Positions 25,298 to 34,191 of a stretch of DNA of 41,753 nucleotides are shown piece after piece. A program made the translations under genes and the position numbers. The notes below the pieces were generated by a model, which saw only the letters and a list, made by a program, of their open reading frames with translations, searched no databases and had not been told where the DNA came from. The stretch covers positions 1 to 41,753 of the forward strand of contig JAFQAR010000003.1 of the NCBI GenBank assembly GCA_017399905.1, read 5' to 3'. This DNA comes from Bacteroidales bacterium (GTDB taxonomy: Bacteria > Bacteroidota > Bacteroidia > Bacteroidales > UBA932). Every line of letters begins with the position of its first letter. Position 1 is the stretch's first letter.

Positions 25298-27295
25298 ATG
25301 ATACCTCAGGAAACGGTAAACAGGATTCTCGACGCGGCTCAGATCGTTGATGTGGTGGGCGACTTCGTGACTTTGAAGAAGCGGGGTGCCAATCATATCG
25401 CGTGCTGTCCGTTCCATAACGAGAAGACCCCGTCGTTTTCCGTTTCCGCATCGAAGGGAATATACAAATGCTTCGGATGCGGCAAGTCCGGAACGGCTGT
25501 GGGCTTCGTGATGGAACACGAGAACATGTCCTATACCGAGGCGCTCAAGTATCTTGCGAAGAAGTACCACATAGAAGTGGTGGAGAAGGAGGAGACGGCG
25601 GAAGAGATCGCCCAGCGTCAGCGTAATGAAAGTCTTCTGCTTGTTTCCGAATATGCCGGCAGATTCTTTCAGGAAAGCCTTTCCACTCCGGAGGGTCAGG
25701 CCATCGGCTACCAGTATTTCAGGAGCCGCGGACTCGAGGATGAGACCATCAGGAAATACGGTCTCGGCTGGGCCCCTGTGGGCCGCAAGGCTTTTTCCGA
25801 AGCCGCCCGTGCCGCCGGATACAAGGAGGAATTCCTCATCGAGACCGGACTCAGCATAAAGTATGACGACGGCAGGCTTGTGGACCGTTTCCACGACAGG
25901 GTCATGTTTCCGATCCACTCCGTGAGCGGCCGCGTGATAGCCTTCGGAGGCCGTACGCTCAAGACCGACAAGACCGTTGCGAAATACGTCAATTCTCCTG
26001 AGACGGAGATATATGTCAAGAGCAGGTCGCTGTACGGAATATATTTCGCCAAGAACGAGATATCCCGTCAGGACAGGTGCATCCTCGTGGAGGGATATCT
26101 TGATGTCCTTTCGATGCATCAGCTCGGAATAACGAATGTGGTGGCTTCGAGCGGAACGTCGCTGACGGTGGAGCAGATACGTCTGATCCGCAAGTTCACC
26201 AACAACATAACGATCATCTACGACGGTGACGGCGCAGGCATAAAGGCCGCCCTGAGAGGTATAGGACTGGTCCTGAAGGAGGGCATGAACGTGAAGGTCG
26301 TGCTGCTCCCGGACGGACAGGATCCGGACGATTTCGCAAGAAGACATACCCTTGAGGAGGTACGTGACCATATAGCGCGGAACGAGCAGGACTTCATCGG
26401 ATTCAAGACGGATCTTCTTCTGGACGAGGCCGGCAATGACCCGATAAGGAGGGCTTCGCTGATCAACGACGTCGCTGATACGATAGCCTTGATTCCGGAT
26501 GCGGTCGTAAGGGCCGTATATGTGCGAACCTGTGCCGACAAGTTCGAGATCGACGAACAGATATTGACTGAGCGCGTGAGCCGTTCAAGGACGGATATGA
26601 TCCTTGCGGACCAGAAGGAGCGCGAACGTGCCATACAGCGTGAGGCTCAGCAGAGGCCGGAAAGCGCGGTATATGCTCCGGAAGATGTGCCTCCTCCGGT
26701 GATGCCGCTTCCTGAGGCCGTTCCCGCTTCGGACATCGTGATAACCGAGCCTGTCCTGGCTCCATGCGAAAAGGAACTTCTGGGCTTCATCCTTGAAGAA
26801 GGCTGCACTGCCCTTGAATTCGACAGGGATTCCAGATATTACTCTGAAGAAGGAAATCCGAATGTGGCGGAATTCATCGACGGCATACTTGCCGATGACG
26901 ATGCCGACTTCGTGAACCCTTCATACCGGAAGGTATATGACGAGTATTTCAGGATGTATGACGAAGGCCTGACCCAGCAGCAGATGCAGAAGCGCCTGCT
27001 GGACAATATGGATATGGAGATATCGGCTGTGGCCAGGGATCTTCTGATAGAGAAGCATCAGCTGACCGTGAAGAATTACGAGCAGTCGCTGACAGCCACT
27101 TCCACAAGGCTCGTCATTTATGTGCCGAAGACCCTCATGACCTACCAGTGCCGCAAGGTGGAGCTCTTCATCAAGGATCTGATGGACGAACTTTCAAGGA
27201 CTGAGGACCCTGAACGCCAGGTGGAGATAATGACACGTATAGGTGAGTTCAACAAGGCCCGCACCCGCCTCAACAACGAGCTCGGCAGGGTGTAG
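25298..27295 (+). CDS. dnaG: DNA primase
   Basis: Makes RNA primers for replication. The 665-residue product has the CHC2 zinc site (C37, H40, C58, C61 in CCPFHNEKTPSF and KCFGCGKSG). The RNA polymerase core and Toprim domain follow, with ILVEGYLDVLSMHQLGITNVVASSGTSLT and IIYDGDGAGIKAALRGI. A Pro/Ala-rich linker (about 450-485) precedes the C-terminal helicase-binding domain. Genes on either side are 3 bases upstream (DUF308) and 35 bases downstream (metG), and both point the same way. Confidence 0.97.
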   Translation: MIPQETVNRILDAAQIVDVVGDFVTLKKRGANHIACCPFHNEKTPSFSVSASKGIYKCFGCGKSGTAVGFVMEHENMSYTEALKYLAKKYHIEVVEKEETAEEIAQRQRNESLLLVSEYAGRFFQESLSTPEGQAIGYQYFRSRGLEDETIRKYGLGWAPVGRKAFSEAARAAGYKEEFLIETGLSIKYDDGRLVDRFHDRVMFPIHSVSGRVIAFGGRTLKTDKTVAKYVNSPETEIYVKSRSLYGIYFAKNEISRQDRCILVEGYLDVLSMHQLGITNVVASSGTSLTVEQIRLIRKFTNNITIIYDGDGAGIKAALRGIGLVLKEGMNVKVVLLPDGQDPDDFARRHTLEEVRDHIARNEQDFIGFKTDLLLDEAGNDPIRRASLINDVADTIALIPDAVVRAVYVRTCADKFEIDEQILTERVSRSRTDMILADQKERERAIQREAQQRPESAVYAPEDVPPPVMPLPEAVPASDIVITEPVLAPCEKELLGFILEEGCTALEFDRDSRYYSEEGNPNVAEFIDGILADDDADFVNPSYRKVYDEYFRMYDEGLTQQQMQKRLLDNMDMEISAVARDLLIEKHQLTVKNYEQSLTATSTRLVIYVPKTLMTYQCRKVELFIKDLMDELSRTEDPERQVEIMTRIGEFNKARTRLNNELGRV

Positions 27296-27330
27296 ACAAT
27301 TAATGAAGAAATATCAATAAAGATCATATA

Positions 27331-29541
27331 ATGGAAAAGAAATTCAACAGAACGCTTGTGACCTGCGCATTGCCTTATGCGAACGGTCCCGTCCATATCG
27401 GCCATCTGGCCGGAGTGTATGTGCCTGCGGATATCTATGTGAGGTATCTGAGGATGAGAGGAGAGGACGTCCTCTACATCTGCGGCTCGGATGAGCATGG
27501 AGTTCCGATCACCATCAAGGCTCAGAAGGAGGGATGCACCCCTCAGGACATCGTGGACAGATACCACAGGATCATCAAGGATTCGTTTACAGGACTTGGA
27601 ATCAATTTCGACATATATTCAAGGACTTCTTCAAAGACCCATCACAAGAATGCGGCAGACTATTTCCGCAAGCTCTATGATGAGGGCAAGTTCATCGAGA
27701 AGGTAAGCGAACAGTACTATGACGAGGAGAGCAAGACTTTCCTTGCCGACCGTTACATCACCGGAACATGTCCACGTTGCGGCGCTGAAGGCGCTTACGG
27801 CGACCAGTGCGAGAAGTGCGGCGCCACTCTCAGTCCGGACGAACTCATCAACCCTAAGTCTGCCCTCAGCGGCGGCGAGCTTGTGAAGAAGGAGACCAAG
27901 CACTGGTATCTCCCGCTCGACCAGTATGAGAAATGGCTCTCTGAGTGGATTCTCGACGGACACAAGGAGTGGAGAAGCAATGTATATGGACAATGCAAGA
28001 GCTGGATCGACGGCGGTCTCCAGCCACGTGCGGTGAGCCGTGACCTTAACTGGGGTGTTCCGGTGCCGGTAGAGGGCTCGGAGGGCAAGGTTCTCTATGT
28101 TTGGTTTGATGCTCCTATCGGTTATATTTCCAACACTCAGGAGCTTCTTCCGCAGAGCTGGGAGAAGTGGTGGAAGAGCGAGGATACCAAGCTTGTCCAT
28201 TTCATCGGAAAGGACAATATCGTGTTCCACTGCATCGTGTTCCCGTCTATGCTGAAGGCTGACGGAAGCTATATCCTTCCTGACAATGTCCCTGCAAACG
28301 AGTTCCTTAACCTCGAAGGTGACAAGATATCGACATCACGCGGATGGGCGGTATGGCTTCATGAATATCTCGAGCAGTTCCCAGGCCAGGAGGATGTGCT
28401 CCGCTATGTCCTTACTGCCAATGCGCCTGAGACAAAGGACAACGACTTCTCATGGAAGGATTTCCAGTCACGCAACAATAGCGAGCTTGTGGCAATCCTC
28501 GGCAACTTCGTGAACCGTGCGGTAGTGCTTACGCATAAGTATTTCGAGGGCCGCGTTCCTGGTGACCTCAAGCCTGAGGCTGTGGATGCGGAGACTCTTG
28601 CTCAGATCCGTCCGCTCAAGGAGGAGATGCAGCGCTATCTCGACGGCTACAAGTTCCGTGAGGCTCTCAAGGAGGCGATGAACATCGCACGTCTCGGAAA
28701 CAAGTATCTTACCGATACCGAACCATGGAAGGTGGCGAAGACAGATATGGACAGGACTGCATCTATCCTGAATGTGTCTCTCCAGATCTGCGCATCGCTT
28801 GCGATCGCATTCGAGCCTTTCCTTCCATTCTCTTCAGAGAAGCTGCGCAATATCCTCAATGTAGGTATCGTTGCCGGCAACGACCATCGTGCAGGTGAAG
28901 CTTACGATGTCATCCCTGGCGAAGTCGAGGGATCTCCTTATGAGAATCGTTACACTGCAGATGAAGGTGCAGCCCTTCATACTTCCTCACGTCATTGCGA
29001 GGAGTGCAGCGACGTGGCAATCTCCCTTTCATGGGACGATCTCGGTAAGGCTTCCCTTCTGCCTGCCGGACATCAGCTGAACCCTGCATCCCTTCTTTTC
29101 GCAAAGATCGAGGATGAGGTTGTCGATGCTCAGATCGCCCGTCTGGAGACAATCCGTGCGGAGCGCGAGGCTGCGGCAAAGGCTGCTGAAGCAGCGGTCG
29201 TGACGCCGCAGAAGGAGGAATGTACATTCGATGACTTCGGAAAGATGGATATCCGCACAGCTACCGTTCTTGAAGCGGAGCGTGTCCCTAAGACAGACAA
29301 GCTTCTGAAGCTTACCATCGATACAGGCATCGACAAGAGGGTTATCGTTTCAGGCATCGCCGAGCAGTATTCTCCTGAGGAGATGGTCGGCAAGCAGATC
29401 TGCATCCTCGCAAACCTTGCACCACGCAAGATCCGTGGCATCGAGTCGAAGGGTATGATCCTTATGGCTCGACAGAACGATGGAAAGATGCGTTTCATCA
29501 CTCCGCAGGAAACCCTCTGCAATGGAGCAGAAATAGGATAA
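27331..29541 (+). CDS. metG: Methionyl-tRNA synthetase with in-frame repeat insert
   Basis: Charges tRNA-Met. The 736-residue class I enzyme has [14 protein letters not shown] (HIGH at 22-25), a zinc knuckle ([18 protein letters not shown]), and the KMSKS-type motif DKISTS (K332). The anticodon-binding domain runs to about 510, and the C-terminal tRNA-binding domain begins at [28 protein letters not shown]. Between LRNILNV (about 505-511) and LSWDDLG (566) lie about 53 residues that family members of about 680 residues lack. They include PGEVEGSP and [11 protein letters not shown], peptide signatures of dispersed palindromic DNA repeats. The frame remains open and all catalytic motifs are intact, so the enzyme is probably functional. 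Confidence 0.97.
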   Translation: MEKKFNRTLVTCALPYANGPVHIGHLAGVYVPADIYVRYLRMRGEDVLYICGSDEHGVPITIKAQKEGCTPQDIVDRYHRIIKDSFTGLGINFDIYSRTSSKTHHKNAADYFRKLYDEGKFIEKVSEQYYDEESKTFLADRYITGTCPRCGAEGAYGDQCEKCGATLSPDELINPKSALSGGELVKKETKHWYLPLDQYEKWLSEWILDGHKEWRSNVYGQCKSWIDGGLQPRAVSRDLNWGVPVPVEGSEGKVLYVWFDAPIGYISNTQELLPQSWEKWWKSEDTKLVHFIGKDNIVFHCIVFPSMLKADGSYILPDNVPANEFLNLEGDKISTSRGWAVWLHEYLEQFPGQEDVLRYVLTANAPETKDNDFSWKDFQSRNNSELVAILGNFVNRAVVLTHKYFEGRVPGDLKPEAVDAETLAQIRPLKEEMQRYLDGYKFREALKEAMNIARLGNKYLTDTEPWKVAKTDMDRTASILNVSLQICASLAIAFEPFLPFSSEKLRNILNVGIVAGNDHRAGEAYDVIPGEVEGSPYENRYTADEGAALHTSSRHCEECSDVAISLSWDDLGKASLLPAGHQLNPASLLFAKIEDEVVDAQIARLETIRAEREAAAKAAEAAVVTPQKEECTFDDFGKMDIRTATVLEAERVPKTDKLLKLTIDTGIDKRVIVSGIAEQYSPEEMVGKQICILANLAPRKIRGIESKGMILMARQNDGKMRFITPQETLCNGAEIG
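28908..28937 (+). repeat. Palindromic repeat inside metG, first unit
   Basis: This unit resembles the widespread bacterial intergenic repeat of the CCTGAGCGAAGTCGAAGGAT type and encodes [10 protein letters not shown] in the metG frame. ATCCCT (28912-28917) pairs with AGGGAT (28928-28933) around GGCGAAGTCG. Confidence 0.65.
28990..29025 (+). repeat. Palindromic repeat inside metG, second unit
   Basis: This unit matches the widespread CGTCATTGCGAGGAG...GGCAATCTC type and encodes [16 protein letters not shown] (28990-28993) pairs with GACG (29011-29014) or, in the alternative fold, ATTGC (28994-28998) with GCAAT (29017-29021). A further hairpin, ATGAAGG with CCTTCAT, lies between the two units (about 28961-28980). 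Confidence 0.72.
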
Positions 29542-29545
29542 TGAT

Positions 29546-30265
29546 ATGAAGAGTTTCATGAGAATGATTGCGGTAGCCGCCCTCATGCTCAGTGCGGCTG
29601 CTGCCTTCGCCCAGAGTTACGGGCGTTATGAGGTCCGCAGGGACCGTGTCTATTTCAACGGCGTCGAGGTACGTACTGCAGACGTCCGCTGGTTCAGCGA
29701 CCTTGGCTACGGATATGCCAAGGACAGGAATCATGTCTATCTGAACGGTCAGATCCTTCCGTATGTGGATCCGTCTTCGTTCAAGGTGGACAGACGTTAC
29801 GGACCTGCTTCAAATGTGTTTCCGGACAAGAATGACGGATATGTGCAGGGATGGTATAATGACGGTTATATCATTGCCGGCAATACTGTCCTGTATAACG
29901 GCTATGTCGTGACCGGAGCAAGGGCATCTTCTTTCAAGGATCTTGGATGGGGCTATGCAAAGGATGCATATACCATATATTATTGCGGACGTTCCGTTTC
30001 CGGAGTCTCCGTCAATAATTTCAAGGTCTTGAAGGACGGATATGCCAGAAGTACTTATGATGTGGTGTATATGGGTGAGAAGATACATGGTGCCGTCGCA
30101 TCTTCCTTCAAGCTGATAGCTGACGGATATGCCAAGGATGCGTTCAGTGTCTTCTATTGCGGTGAAAAGATTCATGAGGCCAATGTGAATTCATTCAAGG
30201 TTCTCAGAGGTGGCTATGCTTCGGACATATTCCATGCATATTATCAAGGAAAGATAATCAGATAG
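29546..30265 (+). CDS. Exported DKNYY-repeat protein
   Basis: A 239-residue secreted protein with a signal peptide (MKSFMRMIAVAALMLSAAAAFAQ). The body is about six tandem repeats of roughly 30 residues of the DKNYY type, each a variation on GYAKDxxxVYYxGxxIxxxxxxSFKxL. Clear copies start at GYAKDRNHV, GYAKDAYTI, GYARSTYDV, GYAKDAFSV and GYASDIFHA. Such repeats probably fold as a beta structure; the function is unknown. It lies 4 bases after metG and 5 bases before murB, so it is surely co-transcribed with essential genes. Met6 is an alternative start. Confidence 0.83.
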   Translation: MKSFMRMIAVAALMLSAAAAFAQSYGRYEVRRDRVYFNGVEVRTADVRWFSDLGYGYAKDRNHVYLNGQILPYVDPSSFKVDRRYGPASNVFPDKNDGYVQGWYNDGYIIAGNTVLYNGYVVTGARASSFKDLGWGYAKDAYTIYYCGRSVSGVSVNNFKVLKDGYARSTYDVVYMGEKIHGAVASSFKLIADGYAKDAFSVFYCGEKIHEANVNSFKVLRGGYASDIFHAYYQGKIIR

Positions 30266-30270
30266 GGGGA

Positions 30271-31317
30271 ATGATAAAGACTTCTTACTATCAGGATCTT
30301 ACGAAGATGAACACCTTCGGAATGAAGGTGAAGGCCCGCTGTTTCATGGAATATGATTCAGTGGCTGATCTTGTCGATATAGAGTTTGAAGAGCTGGCCC
30401 GTCCGGTGCTCCATATCGGAGGCGGCAGCAATCTGCTGTTCACCGACGATTTCAAGGGTACTGTCCTTCATTCCAGGATCGACTTCATCGAAATATTGGA
30501 GGATTGTCAGCAAATCTCATCACCCGTCCTTGTGTCGGTGGGTGCCGGTGTGGTCTTCGACGATTTCTGCGCTTGGGCTGCAAAGGAAGGCCTGTGGGGT
30601 GTCGAGAACCTTTCGTATATTCCCGGTGAAGTGGGAGCTTCTGCCGTGCAGAATATCGGTGCATACGGCGTCGAGGTGAAGGATGTGATACATACTGTAT
30701 ATTGCTATGATACGGTTGAGGAGGAATTCGTGAAGTTTGACGTGTCGGAATGTGGATACGGCTATCGTGATTCCATATTCAAGTCTCCGGAGATCAAGGG
30801 CAGATATATCGTGACCCATGTGGTCTTCGCCCTCAGCCGTGTGCCGATGCCGAAGCTGGAGTACGGCCATCTGAAGGATGCCGTGGAAAGTTCCGGTAAT
30901 GAACTGACCCCTTCTAATATCCGTAATGTGATAATCAGGATCCGCAAGGAAAAGCTTCCTGAACCGTCAGTGATGGGAAGCGCGGGAAGCTTCTTCAAGA
31001 ACCCTGTCATAAGTCAGGAGCATTTCGCACGCATCGAAGCCGCAGCAAAGGCGGAGCATGGTGCTGATTATAAGGTCCCTCATTATGACCTTCCGGACGG
31101 AACCGTAAAGGTTCCTGCTGCATGGATGATAGAACAGTGCGGCTGGAAGGGCAGAAGGAGCGGCGGTGCGGCGGTTTATGAGAAACAGCCGCTCGTGATC
31201 GTGAATTATACCGGTGAGGCATATCCGGAGGAGATCATAGGTCTGGAGAAACGCGTGACCTCATCCGTAAAGGAGAAGTTCGGCGTGGACCTTCATCCGG
31301 AAGTCGAACATATTTGA
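30271..31317 (+). CDS. murB: UDP-N-acetylenolpyruvoylglucosamine reductase
   Basis: FAD/NADPH enzyme making UDP-MurNAc, the second committed step of peptidoglycan synthesis. The 348-residue product has the FAD motif HIGGGSNLLFTDDF, the segment ENLSYIPGEVGASAVQNIGAYG, the catalytic-Arg motif ECGYGYRDSIFK (type I, as in E. coli), the catalytic-Ser loop MGSAGSFFKNP, and the final Glu in LHPEVEHI. Together with murA 900 bases downstream it supplies precursor synthesis. Confidence 0.97.
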   Translation: MIKTSYYQDLTKMNTFGMKVKARCFMEYDSVADLVDIEFEELARPVLHIGGGSNLLFTDDFKGTVLHSRIDFIEILEDCQQISSPVLVSVGAGVVFDDFCAWAAKEGLWGVENLSYIPGEVGASAVQNIGAYGVEVKDVIHTVYCYDTVEEEFVKFDVSECGYGYRDSIFKSPEIKGRYIVTHVVFALSRVPMPKLEYGHLKDAVESSGNELTPSNIRNVIIRIRKEKLPEPSVMGSAGSFFKNPVISQEHFARIEAAAKAEHGADYKVPHYDLPDGTVKVPAAWMIEQCGWKGRRSGGAAVYEKQPLVIVNYTGEAYPEEIIGLEKRVTSSVKEKFGVDLHPEVEHI

Positions 31318-31340
31318 AAACGAACTGAAAACCATTGATC

Positions 31341-32213
31341 ATGAAGACTTACACCAAGACAAACCCGAAAGCAATTCTGCTTATCGTTCTTCTTGTGCCC
31401 GTAGTGGCCATTTCCCTTGCAAGCTGCTCCCTTTGCGGAGTGGACGGTGATGAGGAAGGCGTTTTCATCAAGAAACCTTATATTTTCGGCAAAGGTGGCG
31501 TGGATCCCGAAGCGTTGACCGAAGGCTCCGAGTGGAAGGTGTTCTCGACGGATTTCGTGACATACAAGAATGTCCCTGTAAAATATACCGAGACATTTGA
31601 TGATGTCTTCTGTGATGACAATACTCCGCTTGACCTGAGCGCCCATCTTACTCTGAGGATAAAGAGAGGCAAGTCTCCTATCCTGCACATGAACTACGGC
31701 CCGGACTGGTACAGCAACAACATCAAGGAGAATTTCCGCGAAATCGTGCGTAACTTCATCAGTACCTATGACATGTACACGCTTGTCAGCAACCGTGAGG
31801 TGTATGATTCGGTGAAGGTGGACATAACCGAGAAGCTACATGAATATATAGTACGCCTGAACGACGACAAGGAGTTCCCGATAGATATCGTGAATGTCGT
31901 GGTGGATAAGGCAAAGCCTAACAGCGAGGTCATGGCGGAACTGAACAAGACCGCTACAATGGCCCAGCAGAAGCAGACCCAGCTCAAGCAGCAGGAGATG
32001 GAGGAGCAGAGAAGGATAACTGAAAACAAGCGTGCTCTTGCCGACAAGGAATATCAGAAGCAGATGGGGCTTTCTCCGGAGCAGTTCATAGCCCTCAGGG
32101 CGCTCGAGCTTGAGAATCTGAAGGTCGAGATGGTCCGTGACAAGCCGAATGTCAATGTGGATGTGCTTCTGGGCAATCATTCGTCATCATTCTGGGATAT
32201 AAAGAAGAAATAA
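31341..32213 (+). CDS. SPFH/band-7-like domain lipoprotein
   Basis: A 290-residue protein whose N-terminus reads as a lipoprotein signal (AILLIVLLVPVVAISLASC, Cys29) followed by an acidic stretch GVDGDEEGVF. The main domain resembles SPFH/prohibitin proteins: a beta-rich start (KKPYIFGKGGVDPEALTEGSEW...), then NFREIVRNFISTYDMYTLVSNREVYDSVKVDITEKLHEYI, and a coiled coil rich in Gln, Glu and Lys (about 205-255). SPFH proteins form ring or cage assemblies at membranes. Usual members have a membrane helix; here a lipid anchor is predicted instead. It lies 23 bases after murB and 5 before murA. A TTG start 6 bases upstream is possible but less likely. Confidence 0.78.
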   Translation: MKTYTKTNPKAILLIVLLVPVVAISLASCSLCGVDGDEEGVFIKKPYIFGKGGVDPEALTEGSEWKVFSTDFVTYKNVPVKYTETFDDVFCDDNTPLDLSAHLTLRIKRGKSPILHMNYGPDWYSNNIKENFREIVRNFISTYDMYTLVSNREVYDSVKVDITEKLHEYIVRLNDDKEFPIDIVNVVVDKAKPNSEVMAELNKTATMAQQKQTQLKQQEMEEQRRITENKRALADKEYQKQMGLSPEQFIALRALELENLKVEMVRDKPNVNVDVLLGNHSSSFWDIKKK

Positions 32214-32218
32214 GCGAT

Positions 32219-33532
32219 ATGAGTTCATTTGTAATCGAAGGCGGACATCGTCTCAGCGGAACAATCAGGCCTCAGGGAGCCAAGAACGAGGCTCTGCAGA
32301 TAATCAGTGCGGTCCTTCTTACCGGTGAGGAGGTCACCATAAGCAACGTTCCCGAGATTCTTGACGTCAAGAACCTTATCCTCCTGCTCGAGGGTATGGG
32401 GGTCAAGGTGGTCCGTCATGAAAAGGGAAAATATACATTCAAGGCCGACGAGATCGATACCGATTATGTGATGAGTCCGGATTTCGTCGCAAAGTGTGCG
32501 AAGCTCCGCGGTTCGGTCATGGTTGTCGGTCCGCTTCTGGCCCGTTTCGGAAAAGCTTATTTCCCTAAGCCGGGCGGAGATCAGATAGGCCGCAGAAGAG
32601 TGGATACGCATATCCTCGGCTTCATGAATCTGGGCGCTGAACAGGAGTATGACATGGAAAGGAAGGCTTTCCTTCTTCATGTGCCTGAAGGCAGGGGCCT
32701 TGAGGGCAGATACATGCTTCTTGACGAGGCGTCGGTAACCGGAACTGCGAATATCGTGATGGCCGCAACCCTTGCCAAAGGTGTGACGACGATATACAAT
32801 GCTGCCTGCGAACCGTATCTTCAGCAGCTCTGCCGTATGCTTGTAAGGATGGGAGCGAAGATCGAAGGAATAGGTTCAAACCTCCTTACCGTGACAGGAG
32901 TGGAGAGCCTCGGAGGAATCTCCCATACTATCCTTCCGGACATGATCGAGATCGGTTCATTCATCGCCCTTGCTGCGATGAACAGGAGCTCCATCACAAT
33001 AAAGGATGTCGCTTACGATGAACTCGGAATGATTCCGGAGGCGTTCCGCAAGCTTGGAATCAATCTTGAGCGCAGGGGAGACGACATCTTCATACCTGAG
33101 CAGGAGAGCTATGTCATCGATTCATTCCTCGACGGCTCGATCCTCAATATCGCTGACGCTCCATGGCCCGGCATATCTCCGGACCTTCTGAGCGTGATGC
33201 TTGTCACTGCGACACAGTGCAAGGGAAGCGTGCTCATCCATCAGAAGATGTTCGAGAGCCGCCTGTTCTTTGTCGACAAGCTCATCGACATGGGTGCGCA
33301 GATCATCCTTTGCGACCCGCATCGTGCAGTGGTCATAGGACATGACCATAAATACACCCTCAAGGCAGGAAATATGGTGTCACCGGACATCAGGGCAGGT
33401 ATAGCCCTGCTGATTGCCGCCATGTCCGCAAAGGGGACAAGTGTGATCAGCAACATCGAACAGATCGACAGAGGCTATGAGGATATAGATCTGCGTCTCA
33501 ATGCTCTCGGAGCACGTATTACCAGACAGTAG
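32219..33532 (+). CDS. murA: UDP-N-acetylglucosamine 1-carboxyvinyltransferase (Asp-type)
   Basis: Transfers enolpyruvate to UDP-GlcNAc, the first committed step of peptidoglycan synthesis. The 437-residue product begins FVIEGGHRLSGTIRPQGAKNEALQII, with the conserved KNEA. The active-site loop reads PKPGGDQIGRRRVDTH, with D121 where E. coli has Cys115. Asp at this place is known to give resistance to fosfomycin, which alkylates the Cys. The C-terminal half carries the conserved PDLLSVMLVTAT and ESRLFFVDKLIDMG. Last gene of the run; its stop codon abuts that of the convergent methyltransferase gene. Confidence 0.97.
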   Translation: MSSFVIEGGHRLSGTIRPQGAKNEALQIISAVLLTGEEVTISNVPEILDVKNLILLLEGMGVKVVRHEKGKYTFKADEIDTDYVMSPDFVAKCAKLRGSVMVVGPLLARFGKAYFPKPGGDQIGRRRVDTHILGFMNLGAEQEYDMERKAFLLHVPEGRGLEGRYMLLDEASVTGTANIVMAATLAKGVTTIYNAACEPYLQQLCRMLVRMGAKIEGIGSNLLTVTGVESLGGISHTILPDMIEIGSFIALAAMNRSSITIKDVAYDELGMIPEAFRKLGINLERRGDDIFIPEQESYVIDSFLDGSILNIADAPWPGISPDLLSVMLVTATQCKGSVLIHQKMFESRLFFVDKLIDMGAQIILCDPHRAVVIGHDHKYTLKAGNMVSPDIRAGIALLIAAMSAKGTSVISNIEQIDRGYEDIDLRLNALGARITRQ

Positions 33533-34177
33533 CTATTTCTTACGGATAAGGTTGAGGCCGTCGCGAAGAGGAAGTATCACAGACTCTACGCGGCGGTCTT
33601 CCGTTACCATGTCGTTGAAACGGGCGATGCCGAGGGTCTGCCTGTCCTGCGGAAGCGGATCCTGGCAGACCTTTCCGTCCCAGAGGACGTTGTCTGCGAG
33701 TATGAGTCCGCCCGGACGTACCATGTCGAATACCAGTTCATAATATTCGCAGTATTCGCGCTTGTTTGCATCCATGTAGACCATGTCATATTCACGTCCT
33801 TCCTCGCGGAACCTTTTCAGAGTCTCCTTGCAGTCTCCGATATGGAGGTCTATGACATCGGCAAGTCCGGCTCTTTCGAAGCCTTCGAGAATTAACTCCT
33901 CAAGTTCATCGTTCAGCTCAAGGGTGTCGAGATGGCCTCCTGAAGGAAGTCCGGAAGCAAGGCAGACTGCCGAATAGCCGGTGAATGTGCCAAGTTCCAG
34001 TATGTCTGTGGCTCCGCTTGTCTGTACCAGCATCTTCATGATCTGTCCTTGTACTGATCCTGACAGCATGCGCGCGTGGTTTGTACGGATATGTGTCTGC
34101 TTCTCGATCCATTCCAGAGCTTCGTCCGGCCTGGTTGCGTGTTCCTTGATGTACTTGTATATGTTTTCCATGGTCAT
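33533..34177 (-). CDS. SAM-dependent O-methyltransferase (family 3)
   Basis: A 214-residue methyltransferase of the cation-dependent catechol/caffeoyl-CoA type. It has the SAM motif DILELGTFTGYSAVCLASGL, the acidic residues of motif II (HLDTLELND), the metal-site segment YDMVYMDANKREYCEYYE, and ADNVLWDGKV. The substrate is not readable. Met3 (34171) is an alternative start. It lies 14 bases after the M16 peptidase gene on the same strand and ends directly against murA with no terminator visible. Confidence 0.9.
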   Translation of the reverse strand: MTMENIYKYIKEHATRPDEALEWIEKQTHIRTNHARMLSGSVQGQIMKMLVQTSGATDILELGTFTGYSAVCLASGLPSGGHLDTLELNDELEELILEGFERAGLADVIDLHIGDCKETLKRFREEGREYDMVYMDANKREYCEYYELVFDMVRPGGLILADNVLWDGKVCQDPLPQDRQTLGIARFNDMVTEDRRVESVILPLRDGLNLIRKK

Positions 34178-34191
34178 TCCCCGACGGGCCG

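Noticed and set aside
25166-26371. Minus-strand frame of 401 codons opposite dnaG and DUF308
   Set aside because: It overlaps two well supported genes and has no recognisable domain.
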